Assembly (NCBI GenBank): GCA_946480055.1
Contig: CAMLID010000009.1
Location: forward strand, 1-64,000
Source of the DNA: an uncultured Lysobacter sp.
GTDB lineage: Bacteria > Pseudomonadota > Gammaproteobacteria > Xanthomonadales > Xanthomonadaceae
Direction: 5' to 3'
DNA length: 64,000 nt
In this document: one piece after another, positions 8,667 through 18,289 of the stretch
Layout: the number at the start of each line of letters is the position of its first letter
Position numbering within the stretch: the first letter of the stretch is position 1
Notes under the pieces: model-generated
The model's database searches: none
What the model saw: only the letters and a program-made list of their open reading frames with translations
What the model was told of the DNA's origin: nothing
Position numbers and translations under genes: made by a program

Positions 8667-9257
8667 ATGAACGCTCCCGCCCGACCCGTCTACTACAGTC
8701 TGTTCACCGCGCTCGCCGCATCGATGGTCGCGACCCGCTTCCATCATTTCGGCGACGCGTTGCATCTGCCCGATGCGTCGATGGCGGTGTTCTTCCTCGG
8801 CGGCCTCTGGTTGCGCCGGCACCTGGGCTTCGTCGCTTTCCTGGTCCTGGCCGTGGCGATCGACTGGATCGCCATCCAGGCCCAGGGCAAGAGCTTCTTC
8901 GAGCACTACTGCGTGACCCCGTCGTACGCCTTCCTGCTGCTGGCGTACGCGGCGCTGTGGTACGGCGGCCGCTGGTACGCCGAGCGTCTGCAGGCCACAC
9001 CTCGCGCGCTGCTGGGCGCGTTCGGCGTCGGCCTGGTCGCGGCCTCGGTGTCGTTCCTGATCTCCAACGGCGCCTTCTACTGGCTCGGCGGTCGCTACGA
9101 AGACCCCAACATGAGCCAGTACCTGTCGCGGGTTTGGCAATGGGGTCCGCTGTTCGTGCGCACCACCCTGAGCTACATCGCCGTGGGCCTGGTCGCCTAC
9201 GCATTGATCGCGCGCGCCGCCGGCACGCGCACCTCGCCGCGCGTCGCCAAAGTCTGA
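8667..9257 (+). CDS. btuM: BtuM-like cobalamin transport membrane protein (first copy), 196 aa
   Basis: This is a polytopic inner membrane protein with about six hydrophobic segments. It resembles BtuM, the solitary S-component-type B12 transporter described in Thiobacillus denitrificans, in which a cysteine at position 80 contacts the cobalt. Visible motifs are ATRFHHF, LPDASMAVFFLGG, a DW pair, EHYCVTPSYAFLL with its cysteine at residue 82, and FYWLGGRY. The near-identical cysteine position and the location right after btuB under a B12 riboswitch support the call. A paralog follows immediately. No ECF ATPase or T-component and no BtuCDF is present in the window. The family call rests on memory of motifs; transport has not been shown for this protein. 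Confidence 0.78.
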   Translation: MNAPARPVYYSLFTALAASMVATRFHHFGDALHLPDASMAVFFLGGLWLRRHLGFVAFLVLAVAIDWIAIQAQGKSFFEHYCVTPSYAFLLLAYAALWYGGRWYAERLQATPRALLGAFGVGLVAASVSFLISNGAFYWLGGRYEDPNMSQYLSRVWQWGPLFVRTTLSYIAVGLVAYALIARAAGTRTSPRVAKV

Positions 9258-9273
9258 TCGAGGGAGCCTACCG

Positions 9274-9879
9274 ATGACCGCTAGCACCGCCCATTCCCTG
9301 CCGCTGGTTTCGCCGCGCGCCCAGATCGTCGTCGGCGTCGCGCTCGCGGCGCTGATGATCGCCACCCGCGGTCAGCATTTCGCCACCATCGACCGGCTGC
9401 CCAGCGCATCCTGGGCGGTCTTCTTCATCGCCGGCGTGATGCTGCGGCCGATGTGGATGCTGCCGCTGCTGTTCGTGCTGGCCTCGCTGCTGGACATCGT
9501 CAGCCTGGCCTCGGGCACGATCGGCGACTGGTGCCTGTCGCCCGCGTACTGGGCCTTGGCGCCGGCGTACGCGACGCTGTGGCTGGCAGGCAATTTCTAC
9601 GCCCGCATCCATCTCGATCGCTGGTCGACGCTGCCGCGCCTCGCGCTGGTGCTGGTGATCGCCGCGTTCGCGGCCTACGCGTTCTCCGGCGGCGGTTTCT
9701 ATTTCTTCTCCGGCCGTTATCCGGAACCGACCCTGGCCGGATTCGCCGGGCGCATCGCTCAGTATTATCCGCGTAGTCTCGGCACTCTGGCCGGCTACGT
9801 CGGCGCCGCGTTCGCCTTGTGGGCGGGTCTGCGCGCGCTGGGCGCGGTCCGCGCCACCCGGCACGGAGCCCGCGCATGA
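9274..9879 (+). CDS. BtuM-like membrane protein (second copy), 201 aa
   Basis: This is a paralog of the preceding protein, starting 16 bp after it. It keeps the landmark motifs in the same order: ATRGQHF, LPSASWAVFFIAG, GDWCLSPAYWALAP with its cysteine at residue 87, and FYFFSGRY. It has a similar hydrophobic profile of about six membrane segments. Overall identity to the first copy is modest outside these motifs, so the duplication is not recent. It could be a second B12 or cobinamide transporter, or a partner forming a heteromer. Its stop overlaps the cobO start by 4 bp (ATGA), which ties it to the cobalamin operon. Confidence 0.72.
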   Translation: MTASTAHSLPLVSPRAQIVVGVALAALMIATRGQHFATIDRLPSASWAVFFIAGVMLRPMWMLPLLFVLASLLDIVSLASGTIGDWCLSPAYWALAPAYATLWLAGNFYARIHLDRWSTLPRLALVLVIAAFAAYAFSGGGFYFFSGRYPEPTLAGFAGRIAQYYPRSLGTLAGYVGAAFALWAGLRALGAVRATRHGARA

Positions 9880-10493
9880 ACGATCCGACTCTCAGCCAGG
9901 AAGACCGCCATCGCGAGCGCATGCAGCGCAAGAAGGAGCTGGTCGACCGCAAGATCGCCCGCGCCACCATCGAGCGCGGCGTGCTGGTGGTCAACACCGG
10001 CAACGGCAAGGGCAAGAGCTCGTCCGGCTTCGGCATGCTCGCGCGCTCGCTGGGCCACGGCTTCCGCTGCGGCGTGGTGCAATTCATCAAAGGCAGCTTT
10101 TCGACCGGCGAAGAGGCCTTCTTCCGCCGTTTCGAAGGCGAGCAGCTCGACTATCACGTGATGGGCGAGGGCTTCACCTGGGAAACCCAGGACAAGACCC
10201 GCGACATCGCCGCCGCGCAGGCGGCCTGGGCCAAGGCCGCGGCGATGCTGGCCGACGAGCGCTACGACTTCGTGCTGCTGGACGAACTCAACATCGCCCT
10301 CGCGCACCGTTACGTCGAACTCGACGCGGTGCTGGCGGCGGTCGCCGCGCGTCCGCCGCTGCAGCACGTGGTCATCACCGGCCGCGGTGCGCCCGACCGC
10401 CTGATCGAAGCCGCCGACACCGTGACCGAGATGCGCGTGGTCAAGCATGCGTTCCAGGCCGGCATCAAGGCCCAGAAAGGCGTCGAGCTGTAA
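9876..10493 (+). CDS. cobO: Cob(I)yrinic acid a,c-diamide adenosyltransferase CobO/BtuR, 205 aa
   Basis: This enzyme transfers the adenosyl group of ATP to cob(I)alamin or precursors, making the Co-C bond. The P-loop is NTGNGKGKSSS in the first third; VVQFIKGSF, EGFTWET, and FVLLDELNIALAH follow, all typical of the BtuR/CobO/CobP family, as is the length. The ATG at 9876 overlaps the stop of the upstream BtuM-like gene and gives the usual N-terminus (a helical segment rich in basic residues before the P-loop domain). It acts in the cytoplasm on salvaged corrinoids imported by BtuB. Confidence 0.95.
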   Translation: MNDPTLSQEDRHRERMQRKKELVDRKIARATIERGVLVVNTGNGKGKSSSGFGMLARSLGHGFRCGVVQFIKGSFSTGEEAFFRRFEGEQLDYHVMGEGFTWETQDKTRDIAAAQAAWAKAAAMLADERYDFVLLDELNIALAHRYVELDAVLAAVAARPPLQHVVITGRGAPDRLIEAADTVTEMRVVKHAFQAGIKAQKGVEL

Positions 10494-10497
10494 GCGC

Positions 10498-11811
10498 ATG
10501 AGCGCCAGCCATTCCAGCGACGATCTGCGTCACTGCCCGGCATTGCTGGTGTCCGCGCCGGCGTCGGGCCAGGGCAAGACCAGCGTCACCGCCGCGCTCG
10601 CGCGCTGGCATACGCGCCAGGGCCGGCGTGTGCGCGTGTTCAAGACCGGACCGGACTTCCTCGATCCGATGGTGCACGAACGCGCCAGCGGCGCGCCGGC
10701 CTACCAGCTCGACCTGTGGATGTGCGGCGAGGACGACGTGCGCGCGCGCCTGTACCAGGCCGCGGGCGAGGCCGACCTGATCCTGGTCGAGGGCGTGATG
10801 GGTCTGTTCGACGGCAAGCCGTCCAGCGCCGATCTTGCGCTCGCCCTGGGCCTGCCGGTGTTGGCGACCATCGACGGCTCGGCGATGGCGCAGACCTTCG
10901 GCGCGCTCGCCCTGGGGCTGGCGCGCTACCGCGACGGACTGCAGGTGCACGGCGTCGCCGCCAACCGGGTCGGCAGCGCCTATCACGCGCAATTGCTGCG
11001 CGAGAGCCTGCCGGCGCCGCTGCAATGGCTGGGCGCCTTGCCGCGCGATCCCGCGCTGGCCTTGCCCGAACGTCATCTCGGCCTCGTGTCCGCGGGCGAG
11101 TTGGGCGATCTCGACGCGCGCCTGGATGCGCTCGCCGACGCCTGGGCCGCACACGCCGACGCCTCGCTGCCGCCGCCGGTCGCGTTCGCGCCGGCCGCGC
11201 GCGCATCGGTGCCGCCGCTGCTGCGCGGCCGCCGCATCGCGATCGCGCGCGATGCCGCGTTCTGCTTCCTGTATCCGGCCAACCTCGACTTGTTGAGCGA
11301 AGCCGGCGCCGAACTCGTGTACTTCTCGCCGCTGGCCGGCGAGGGCCTGCCCGACTGCGATGCGGCCTGGCTGCCCGGCGGCTATCCGGAGCTGCATTTG
11401 GCGGCCTTGTCGGGCAACGATGGTTTGCGCCGCGACCTGCACGCGCACCGCGACGCCGGCAAGCCGCTGCTGGCCGAATGCGGCGGCCTGCTGTACCTGC
11501 TCGACACGCTCGCCGACAAGGACGGCGACCGCCAGCCGATGGCCGGACTGTTGGCCGGCAGCGCGGCATTGCAGCCCCGCCTGGCCGCGCTGGGACTGCA
11601 ATCGGTGACGCTGCCCGAAGGCGAGCTGCGCGGCCATACCTTCCACTACGCGCGTGCCGAGATCGCGGCCGAGCCAATCGCGCATTCGTTCAATCCCAAC
11701 GGCGGCCCCAGTCGCGAAGCGGTGTACCGCGACCGCCGCCTGAGCGCGAGCTTCGTCCACTTCTATTTCCCGTCGAACCCGACGGCGGCGCTGCGCCTGT
11801 TGCAGCCGTGA
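10498..11811 (+). CDS. cobB: Cobyrinate a,c-diamide synthase, 437 aa
   Basis: This glutamine-dependent enzyme amidates the a and c side chains of cobyrinic acid (CobB/CbiA family). The N-terminal ATPase domain starts at [19 protein letters not shown] and contains [10 protein letters not shown] and [12 protein letters not shown]. The C-terminal type-1 glutamine amidotransferase domain has LPGGYPELH and the nucleophile cysteine in [12 protein letters not shown], with GHTFHY and FVHFYFPS near the end. The start ATG at 10498 lies 4 bp after the cobO stop. Retaining this step means the host can use corrinoids that lack the a,c amides, or that ring synthesis genes lie outside the window. Confidence 0.94.
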   Translation: MSASHSSDDLRHCPALLVSAPASGQGKTSVTAALARWHTRQGRRVRVFKTGPDFLDPMVHERASGAPAYQLDLWMCGEDDVRARLYQAAGEADLILVEGVMGLFDGKPSSADLALALGLPVLATIDGSAMAQTFGALALGLARYRDGLQVHGVAANRVGSAYHAQLLRESLPAPLQWLGALPRDPALALPERHLGLVSAGELGDLDARLDALADAWAAHADASLPPPVAFAPAARASVPPLLRGRRIAIARDAAFCFLYPANLDLLSEAGAELVYFSPLAGEGLPDCDAAWLPGGYPELHLAALSGNDGLRRDLHAHRDAGKPLLAECGGLLYLLDTLADKDGDRQPMAGLLAGSAALQPRLAALGLQSVTLPEGELRGHTFHYARAEIAAEPIAHSFNPNGGPSREAVYRDRRLSASFVHFYFPSNPTAALRLLQP

Positions 11812-12746
11812 GCGCCATGCACGCCGTCGCTGCGATGTGGGCCGCGCTGCTGCTGGACCGTGCCCTGGGCGAGCCGCGGCGCGCGCATCCGCTGGTCGGT
11901 TTCGGCCGCATCGCCCAGACGATCGAACGTGCGCTGTACCGCGACGGCCGCGGCCGTGGCGTGCTGGCCTGGTCGCTTGCGGTGCTGCCGTTGACCGCGC
12001 TCGCCGCGATCCTGCAGCTCGCTGCGGCGCTGTACTCGCCCTGGCTGGCGGCGGCCTACGCGGCCGGCGTGCTCTACCTGTGCGTCGGTCTGCGCAGCCT
12101 GGACGAACATGCCACGCCGGTCGCGCAGGCCTTGCGCACGCACGACCTCGATGCCGCGCGCGCAGCGGTCGGCCGCATCGTCAGCCGCGACACCCAGGCC
12201 CTGGACGCCGAGCGCGTCGCCGCGGCGGCGACCGAGTCGGTGCTGGAGAACGGCAACGACGCGGTGTTCGGCGCGCTGTTCTGGTTCGCCGTGCTCGGTC
12301 CGGCCGGCGCGGTGCTGTACCGGCTCGCGAACACGCTGGATGCGATGTGGGGCTACCGCACCGTGCGCTACGAGCGCTACGGCTGGGCGGCCGCGCGCAT
12401 CGACGACGCGCTCAACTATCTGCCGGCGCGATTGACCGCGTTGACCTACGCCGCGCTCGGCAACGCCGCGAGCGCGCTGCGCTGCTGGCGTCTTCAAGCG
12501 CCGGCCTGGGACAGCCCCAACGCCGGCCCGGTGATGGCCGCCGGCGCCGGGGCGCTGCGCGTGCGCCTGGGCGGTGCGGCGCCGTATCACGGCATTTGGG
12601 AGGAGCGCCCCTTGCTGGGCGAGGGCAATGCGCCCGATGCCGACGCGATCGCGCGGGCGCAGGCGCTGGTTCGTCGCGGCGTGTTGTTGTGGCTGGCGGC
12701 GCTCACTGTCATTGCGATCCTGGTGCGCCATGTCTCCATTTTCTGA
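11808..12746 (+). CDS. cbiB: Adenosylcobinamide-phosphate synthase CbiB/CobD, 312 aa
   Basis: This membrane enzyme joins adenosylcobyric acid to (R)-1-amino-2-propanol phosphate, giving cobinamide phosphate. Characteristic motifs are [21 protein letters not shown] at the N-terminus, the segment around [48 protein letters not shown], and the C-terminal [15 protein letters not shown]; several hydrophobic segments are present. The GTG at 11808 overlaps the cobB stop by 4 bp (GTGA) and is preferred; an ATG at 11817 would give 309 residues. The enzyme uses the product of the threonine-phosphate decarboxylase encoded next. Confidence 0.93.
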   Translation: MSAMHAVAAMWAALLLDRALGEPRRAHPLVGFGRIAQTIERALYRDGRGRGVLAWSLAVLPLTALAAILQLAAALYSPWLAAAYAAGVLYLCVGLRSLDEHATPVAQALRTHDLDAARAAVGRIVSRDTQALDAERVAAAATESVLENGNDAVFGALFWFAVLGPAGAVLYRLANTLDAMWGYRTVRYERYGWAAARIDDALNYLPARLTALTYAALGNAASALRCWRLQAPAWDSPNAGPVMAAGAGALRVRLGGAAPYHGIWEERPLLGEGNAPDADAIARAQALVRRGVLLWLAALTVIAILVRHVSIF

Positions 12747-12790
12747 GCGCGACGCCATGTCGCGGTGTCCGCTTGCGGGAGTTCGCGACC

Positions 12791-13789
12791 ATGCTTGAAC
12801 ACGGCGGCCGTCTGTTGCGCGCGGCGCAGCGCTACGGCATCGCGCCCGCGGACTGGTTGGACCTGTCGACCGGGATCAATCCCGAGGCCTGGCCGGTGCC
12901 GGCGATTCCGGCGCGCGCCTGGCATCGGCTGCCCGAGGACGACGATGGCCCTACCGCGGCCGCGCGCGAGTACTACGGCGCACCGGAGCTGCTCGCGGTC
13001 GCCGGCTCGCAGGCCGCGATCCAGGCCCTGCCGTGGCTGCGTGCGGGTTCGCGGGTCGGCGTGCTCGCGCCCGGTTACGCCGAACACGCGCACGCCTGGC
13101 GTCAGGCCGGGCATGCGGTCGAGCTGTGCTCGGGCGCAGCCTTGTTCGAGCAGGCCGAGCGCTACGACGTCATCGTGCTGATCCACCCCAACAATCCCGG
13201 CGGCGACCGCTACCCGCGCGAGGCGCTGCTGGAGCTGCATGCACAGCTCGCCGCGCGCGGCGGCTGGCTGCTGATCGACGAGGCCTTTATGGACGCGACG
13301 CCCGAGGCCAGTCTCTGCCCCGACAGCGAGCGCGATGGCCTGATCGTGCTGCGTTCGGTCGGCAAGTTCTTCGGCCTGGCCGGCGCGCGCGCCGGTTTCG
13401 CCTGCGCCGCGCCGGCGTTGCTGCGCGCGCTGCGCGAACGCCTGGGCCCGTGGACCCTGAGCGGCCCGAGCCGTCATGCCGTGCAACTGGCCCTGGCCGA
13501 CCGCGACTGGCAGGCGCGCATGCGCACCCGGTTGCGGTCGCAGGGCGCACGCCTGGCCGATTTGCTGGGTGCGCATGGACTCGCCCCCAGCGGCGGCTGC
13601 GCCTTTTTCCAGTGGCGGTGTTGCGAGGACGCGGCCGAGCTGCACGACGCGCTGGCCCGGCGCGGCATCCTCACCCGTTTGTTCGACGCGCCGCACAGCC
13701 TGCGTTTCGGCCTGCCCGGCGACGACGCGGCGTACGCGCGACTGAGCGAGGCCCTGGCCGAAGTCGTACCCGCACGGAGCCCGACATGA
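12791..13789 (+). CDS. cobD: Threonine-phosphate decarboxylase, PLP-dependent, 332 aa
   Basis: This class I/II aminotransferase-fold enzyme makes (R)-1-amino-2-propanol O-2-phosphate from L-threonine phosphate for the CbiB reaction. The N-terminus [17 protein letters not shown] and [13 protein letters not shown] are typical of the CobD (CobC in Pseudomonas naming) family. The PLP-binding region shows [25 protein letters not shown], and the Schiff-base lysine at residue 192 in [14 protein letters not shown] 44-bp gap separates it from cbiB, the second-largest spacing among the Cob enzymes of this otherwise tightly packed operon, with no terminator in it. Its stop overlaps the cobQ start (ATGA). 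Confidence 0.93.
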   Translation: MLEHGGRLLRAAQRYGIAPADWLDLSTGINPEAWPVPAIPARAWHRLPEDDDGPTAAAREYYGAPELLAVAGSQAAIQALPWLRAGSRVGVLAPGYAEHAHAWRQAGHAVELCSGAALFEQAERYDVIVLIHPNNPGGDRYPREALLELHAQLAARGGWLLIDEAFMDATPEASLCPDSERDGLIVLRSVGKFFGLAGARAGFACAAPALLRALRERLGPWTLSGPSRHAVQLALADRDWQARMRTRLRSQGARLADLLGAHGLAPSGGCAFFQWRCCEDAAELHDALARRGILTRLFDAPHSLRFGLPGDDAAYARLSEALAEVVPARSPT

Positions 13790-15276
13790 GCGGACGTGTG
13801 CTGATGGTGCAGGGCTGCACCTCCGATGCCGGCAAGAGCGCGCTGGTCACCGCGCTGTGCCGCTGGCTGCACCGACGCGGCGTGCGCGTGGCGCCGTTCA
13901 AGCCGCAGAACATGGCGCTGAACTCCGCGGTCACCGCCGATGGCGGCGAAATCGGCCGCGCCCAGGCGGTGCAGGCCCAGGCCGCCGGTCTGGCCCCGCA
14001 CACCGATTTCAATCCGGTGCTGCTCAAGCCCAACAGCGACACCGGCGCGCAGGTGATCCTGCACGGCCGCGCGGTCGCCAACATGGATGCGCGCGACTAC
14101 CACGACTACAAGCGCACCGCGATGCAGGCGGTGCTGGCTTCGCACGCGCGCCTGGTCGCCGGCTTCGACGCGGTGATCGTCGAAGGCGCGGGCAGCCCCG
14201 CCGAGATCAACCTGCGCGCCGGCGATGTCGCCAACATGGGCTACGCCGAGGCCGTGGACTGCCCGGTGCTGCTGATCGCCGATATCGATCGCGGCGGCGT
14301 GTTCGCGCACCTGGTCGGCACCCTGGCGCTGCTGTCGGACAGCGAGCGCGCACGCGTGGTCGGCTTCGTGATCAACCGCTTTCGCGGCGATATCGCCTTG
14401 CTGCAGCCGGGCCTGGACTGGCTGGAACGCGAGACCGGCAAGCCGGTGCTGGGCGTGCTGCCGTACCTGCAGGGTCTGCACCTGGACGCCGAGGACGCGT
14501 TGCCGCGCGAGCGCGCGCACAAGGCGCAGGCCGCCTTGCGGGTCGCGGTGCCGGCGCTGCCGCGGATCAGCAATCACACCGATTTCGATCCGCTGCGCGC
14601 GCATCCGCAGGTCGAGCTGCACTATGTCGGCCCCGGCGAGACGCCGCCGGCCTGCGACCTGATCGTGCTGCCGGGTTCCAAGTCCACCCGCGCCGACCTG
14701 GCCTGGTTGCGCGCGAACGGCTGGGAGGAGGCCATCGCGCGCCACCTGCGTTACGGCGGCAAGCTGATCGGCATCTGCGGCGGGCTGCAGATGCTCGGGC
14801 GCGCGGTGCACGATCCGCTCGGCATCGAGGGCGCGCCCGGCAGCAGCCCGGGCCTGGGCTGGCTGGAACTGGACACCACCTTGGAGCCGCACAAGCAGCT
14901 GCGCAACGTCGCAGGCAGGCTCGCGCTCGACGATGCGCCGGTGCGCGGCTACGAGATCCATTGCGGTCTCAGCAGCGGTCCGGCGCTGGCGCGTGCGACC
15001 TCGCGGCTCGACGACGGCCGCCTCGACGGCGCCTGGTCGGAAGACGGGCAGGTGTTCGCGAGCTACCTGCACGGCCTGTTCGACGAACCCGCCGCGTTGA
15101 CCGCCTTGCTGCGCTGGGCCGGGCTGCGCGACGCCGCGACGGTCGACATGCACGCTTTGCGCGAAACCGGCATCGAGCGCCTGGCCGATGCGGTCGAAGC
15201 CCATCTGGACACCGGACGCCTGGCCGCATTGCTGGGCCTGAAAGCCAATACGGAAGCCGCCGCATGCGCACCCTGA
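13786..15276 (+). CDS. cobQ: Cobyric acid synthase, 496 aa
   Basis: This glutamine-dependent enzyme adds the b, d, e and g amides to adenosylcobyrinic acid a,c-diamide. The N-terminal domain has [31 protein letters not shown], and [14 protein letters not shown]; the amidotransferase domain has [15 protein letters not shown], the nucleophile cysteine in [16 protein letters not shown], and ASYLHGLFD. Length fits the CobQ/CbiP family (about 490). It starts 4 bp inside cobD and its end overlaps cobU by 13 bp, both signs of coupled translation. Confidence 0.96.
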   Translation: MSGRVLMVQGCTSDAGKSALVTALCRWLHRRGVRVAPFKPQNMALNSAVTADGGEIGRAQAVQAQAAGLAPHTDFNPVLLKPNSDTGAQVILHGRAVANMDARDYHDYKRTAMQAVLASHARLVAGFDAVIVEGAGSPAEINLRAGDVANMGYAEAVDCPVLLIADIDRGGVFAHLVGTLALLSDSERARVVGFVINRFRGDIALLQPGLDWLERETGKPVLGVLPYLQGLHLDAEDALPRERAHKAQAALRVAVPALPRISNHTDFDPLRAHPQVELHYVGPGETPPACDLIVLPGSKSTRADLAWLRANGWEEAIARHLRYGGKLIGICGGLQMLGRAVHDPLGIEGAPGSSPGLGWLELDTTLEPHKQLRNVAGRLALDDAPVRGYEIHCGLSSGPALARATSRLDDGRLDGAWSEDGQVFASYLHGLFDEPAALTALLRWAGLRDAATVDMHALRETGIERLADAVEAHLDTGRLAALLGLKANTEAAACAP

Positions 15277-15785
15277 TTCTCGGCGGCGCGCGCTCGGGCA
15301 AGAGCGCGCTGGCCGAACGCCTGGCCGCGCGCAGCGCCGACGTGGTCTACATCGCCACCGCACAGGCGCGCGACGGCGAGATGGCCGCGCGCGTCGCCCA
15401 TCATCGCGAACGCCGCCCCGCGCGTTGGCGCACCCACGAAGAACCGTTGGCGCTGACGACCGCGCTGCGCGAGCACGCGCGCGACGGCCGCTGCGTGCTG
15501 GTCGACTGCCTGACCCTGTGGCTGAGCAATCTGCTCGGCGACGAGCAGGATCCGGCGCGCTACGAGCGCGAACGCGAGGCGCTGCTGCAAGCGCTGCCGT
15601 CGCTGCCGGGCGAGATCGTGCTGGTCAGCAACGAAGTCGGACTGGGCGTGGTGCCGCTGGGCGAACTCACCCGGCGCTTCGTCGACGAGGCCGGCCGCCT
15701 GCACCAAACCCTGGCCACGCGCTGCGAGCGCGTGCTGTTCGTCGCCGCGGGCCTGCCGCTGGCGCTCAAAGGAGATCTGCCTTGA
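15264..15785 (+). CDS. cobU: Adenosylcobinamide kinase / adenosylcobinamide-phosphate guanylyltransferase, 173 aa
   Basis: This bifunctional enzyme phosphorylates adenosylcobinamide and then attaches GMP, preparing it for nucleotide loop assembly. The P-loop [12 protein letters not shown] covers residues 7-18; [33 protein letters not shown] and [25 protein letters not shown] motifs are all present, and the length matches CobU (about 180). The start overlaps cobQ by 13 bp and the stop overlaps the TTG start of cobT (TTGA). Confidence 0.95.
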   Translation: MRTLILGGARSGKSALAERLAARSADVVYIATAQARDGEMAARVAHHRERRPARWRTHEEPLALTTALREHARDGRCVLVDCLTLWLSNLLGDEQDPARYEREREALLQALPSLPGEIVLVSNEVGLGVVPLGELTRRFVDEAGRLHQTLATRCERVLFVAAGLPLALKGDLP

Positions 15786-16852
15786 ACGAGCTTGCGACCC
15801 CGTCGGCTGTGCGCGACTGGACCCTCGATGCCTGCGCAGTCCCCGACCGCGACTGCGAAGCGCAAGCCCTGGCGCGGCAGGCGCAACTGACCAAGCCGCC
15901 GGGTTCGCTGGGCGCACTGGAATCGGCCGCGGTGCGGCTGGCCGCCTTGCAGCACCAGCCGCGACCGGCGCTGGACCGGGTCTGGATCAGCGTGTTCGCG
16001 GCCGACCATGGCGTCGCCGCCGAGGGCGTGTCGGCGTTTCCGCAGGCGGTGACGGGCGAGATGGTGCGCAACTTCGCCGGTGGCGGCGCCGCGATCAGCG
16101 TGCTCGCGCGCGAATTGGGCGCGACCTTGGACGTGGTCAACCTGGGCACGGTCAACGATCCCGGCGAGATCGCCGGGGTGCGCCGCGCGATCGTCGCCGC
16201 CAGCAGCGCGAATTTCTGCGAGCAGCCGGCGATGAGCGCGGCGCAATTGCAGGCCGCCTTGGATGCCGGCGCGGACAGCGTGCGTCTGGCCTGCGCCGAC
16301 GGCGCCCAGCTCTATATCGGCGGCGAGATGGGCATCGCCAACACCACCGCCGCGACCGCACTGGCCTGCGCGCAGCTCGGCGTCGCGCCGACCGAACTCG
16401 CCGGCGCCGGCACCGGTCTGGACGCGGCCGGTATCGCCCATAAAGCCGCGGTGGTCGCACGCGCGCTCGCCCTGCATGCCGACGCGACCGAGGCGCGCGA
16501 GCAGTTGCGGCGTCTCGGCGGTTTCGAGATCGCGGCCCTGAGCGGCGCCTTCGTCGCTGCGGCCCAGGCCGGCCTGCCGGTGCTGGTCGACGGCTATATC
16601 GCGACCGTCGCCGCGCTGACCGCGACCCGGATCAATCCGGGCGTACGCGATTGGCTGCTGTTCGCGCATCGCTCGCACGAGCGCGGCCACGGCCTGTTGC
16701 TGCAGGCGCTGGACGCACAGCCGCTGCTCGATCTGGGCATGCGCCTGGGCGAGGCCAGCGGCGCCGCGGTCGCGGTGCCGGTGCTGCGCCTGGCCTGCGC
16801 GCTGCACAACGGCATGGCCACGTTCGCCCAGGCCGGCGTGTCGGAACGCTGA
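15782..16852 (+). CDS. cobT: Nicotinate-nucleotide-dimethylbenzimidazole phosphoribosyltransferase, 356 aa
   Basis: CobT activates the lower ligand base as alpha-ribazole phosphate. Motifs include [12 protein letters not shown] near the N-terminus, [51 protein letters not shown], and [12 protein letters not shown], followed by the catalytic-region [16 protein letters not shown] close to the C-terminus. The start is a TTG at 15782 that overlaps the cobU stop; AAAGGAG at 15769-15775 is well placed for it. No dimethylbenzimidazole synthesis gene (bluB) is in the window, so the base may come from elsewhere. Confidence 0.95.
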   Translation: MNELATPSAVRDWTLDACAVPDRDCEAQALARQAQLTKPPGSLGALESAAVRLAALQHQPRPALDRVWISVFAADHGVAAEGVSAFPQAVTGEMVRNFAGGGAAISVLARELGATLDVVNLGTVNDPGEIAGVRRAIVAASSANFCEQPAMSAAQLQAALDAGADSVRLACADGAQLYIGGEMGIANTTAATALACAQLGVAPTELAGAGTGLDAAGIAHKAAVVARALALHADATEAREQLRRLGGFEIAALSGAFVAAAQAGLPVLVDGYIATVAALTATRINPGVRDWLLFAHRSHERGHGLLLQALDAQPLLDLGMRLGEASGAAVAVPVLRLACALHNGMATFAQAGVSER

Positions 16853-17424
16853 TGCCGGCCGCATCCATCGAACTGCTGCGTCACGGCGACACCGGTCAGC
16901 GCAGCTACCGCGGCCGGCTCGACGACCCCTTGCTGGAGATCGGCTGGAGCCAGTTGCGCGCGGCCGTGCTCGGTCGCGATTGGGATGCGGTGGTGTCGTC
17001 GCCGCTGCAACGCTGCGCCGCGTTCGCGCAGGATCTGGCGCAGGCGCGCGGTTTGCCTCTGCAGCTCGACGCGCGCCTGGCCGAGTACGACTTCGGCGAC
17101 TGGCAGGGCGTGCCGATCGAAACCCTGGCCGACGAGCAGGGCGAGGCGCTGGGTCGGTTCTGGTCGAACCCGGCCGCGTATCCGCCGCCGGGCGCCGAAG
17201 CCTTCGACGCGTTCCGTGCGCGCCTGACCGCGGCGCTGGACGACGCGGCCGCGGCCTGGCCCGCGCGCCGCGTGCTGGTGGTGACCCACGGCGGCGCGAT
17301 CCGCTTGCTGCGTTGTGTCTACGAAGGCCGCGACTACGGCGACATGGCCGGCATCGACGTGGCCCACGCGTCCCTGCATGCGATGAGCTGGCGCAGCGAC
17401 GCCGACCGCATGGCGCAAGACTGA
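16852..17424 (+). CDS. cobC: Alpha-ribazole phosphatase-like histidine phosphatase, 190 aa
   Basis: This is a histidine phosphatase superfamily member, expected to remove the phosphate from alpha-ribazole 5'-phosphate or adenosylcobalamin 5'-phosphate. The catalytic motif ELLRHGDTG places the phosphorylated histidine at residue 11; the SSPLQRC motif, YDFGDWQG (RHG proteins usually have E.xFG.WEG here) and the second histidine in VVTHGGAIRLLR follow. The start overlaps the cobT stop by 1 bp (TGATG). Its position between cobT and cobS is the usual one for cobC. Confidence 0.9.
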   Translation: MPAASIELLRHGDTGQRSYRGRLDDPLLEIGWSQLRAAVLGRDWDAVVSSPLQRCAAFAQDLAQARGLPLQLDARLAEYDFGDWQGVPIETLADEQGEALGRFWSNPAAYPPPGAEAFDAFRARLTAALDDAAAAWPARRVLVVTHGGAIRLLRCVYEGRDYGDMAGIDVAHASLHAMSWRSDADRMAQD

Positions 17425-18149
17425 TGCGCGCGTTGCTGGTCGCGATCGGTTTCCTGACCCGCCTGCCGGTGCCGGCGTCGGTGTTCGACGACGCGCGCGC
17501 GCAGTCGCGTTCTCTCGCCTGGTATCCGCTGGTCGGCGCGATCGTCGGCGGCCTGCTGTGCCTGCTCGCATGGCTGCTGCAGCACGCGCCGCCGCTGTTG
17601 TCGGCGGTGCTGTTGCTGGTGGCCTGGGTGTCGCTCACCGGCGCGCTGCACCTGGACGGCCTGGCCGACAGCGCCGACGCCTGGATCGGCGGCCTGGGCG
17701 ACCGCGAGCGCACGCTCACGATCATGAAGGACCCGCGCAGCGGCCCGGCCGGCGTGACCGCGCTGGTGCTGGTGCTGCTGTTGAAGTTCGCCGCGCTCGC
17801 CAGCCTGCCGGCGCCGGCCTGGATCGCGCTGCTGCTGGCGCCGATGTTGGCGCGCGCCGCGCTGACGCTGGCGTTCCTGAGCACGCCTTACGCGCGCAGT
17901 GGCGGCATCGGGCGCGCCCTGACCGATGCGCCGCGCGCGGCCGCGATCGCGGCCTTGCTCGTCAGCGCCGCCGCGTGCGCGCTCGCGGGCTGGCGCGGCA
18001 CGCTGGCGTTGGCGGTGGCGGCGTTGATCTTCCTGCTGTGGCGCCGCGCCTGCCTGCGGCGTCTGCAGGGCATGACCGGGGACACCTGCGGCGCCCTGGC
18101 CGAGATCACCGAAGCCGCGGTGCTGGTCGCGTTGGCGCTGTCGTACTGA
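17424..18149 (+). CDS. cobS: Adenosylcobinamide-GDP ribazoletransferase (cobalamin synthase), 241 aa
   Basis: CobS is the inner membrane enzyme that joins adenosylcobinamide-GDP to alpha-ribazole, completing cobalamin. It has several membrane segments and the family motifs FLTRLPVPA at the N-terminus, LTGALHLDGLADSADAW, and MKDPRSGPAGV. Length fits the family (about 245). The start overlaps the cobC stop by 1 bp. It is the last gene of the riboswitch-controlled operon; the next gene on this side lies on the opposite strand. Confidence 0.95.
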   Translation: MRALLVAIGFLTRLPVPASVFDDARAQSRSLAWYPLVGAIVGGLLCLLAWLLQHAPPLLSAVLLLVAWVSLTGALHLDGLADSADAWIGGLGDRERTLTIMKDPRSGPAGVTALVLVLLLKFAALASLPAPAWIALLLAPMLARAALTLAFLSTPYARSGGIGRALTDAPRAAAIAALLVSAAACALAGWRGTLALAVAALIFLLWRRACLRRLQGMTGDTCGALAEITEAAVLVALALSY

Positions 18150-18161
18150 GCCGAACACGAC

Positions 18162-18184
18162 AGCTTCGGCATGACTCCGAAGCT
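18162..18184 (+). terminator. Hairpin after the cobalamin operon
   Basis: A perfect 8-bp stem, AGCTTCGG (18162-18169) with CCGAAGCT (18177-18184), and a 7-nt loop lies just after cobS. It is not followed by a T run, so it is only a possible terminator or an RNA 3'-end stabiliser. Confidence 0.4.
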
Positions 18185-18289
18185 TCCGCACACAGGGCGG
18201 CCGCATTGCGCACCGACATCCGGTAGAGGCAGCGGTGCGGCGGGGCGTAGGGGTGGCCGTTGTTGGCGACGCGGAACGGTCCGACCTTG

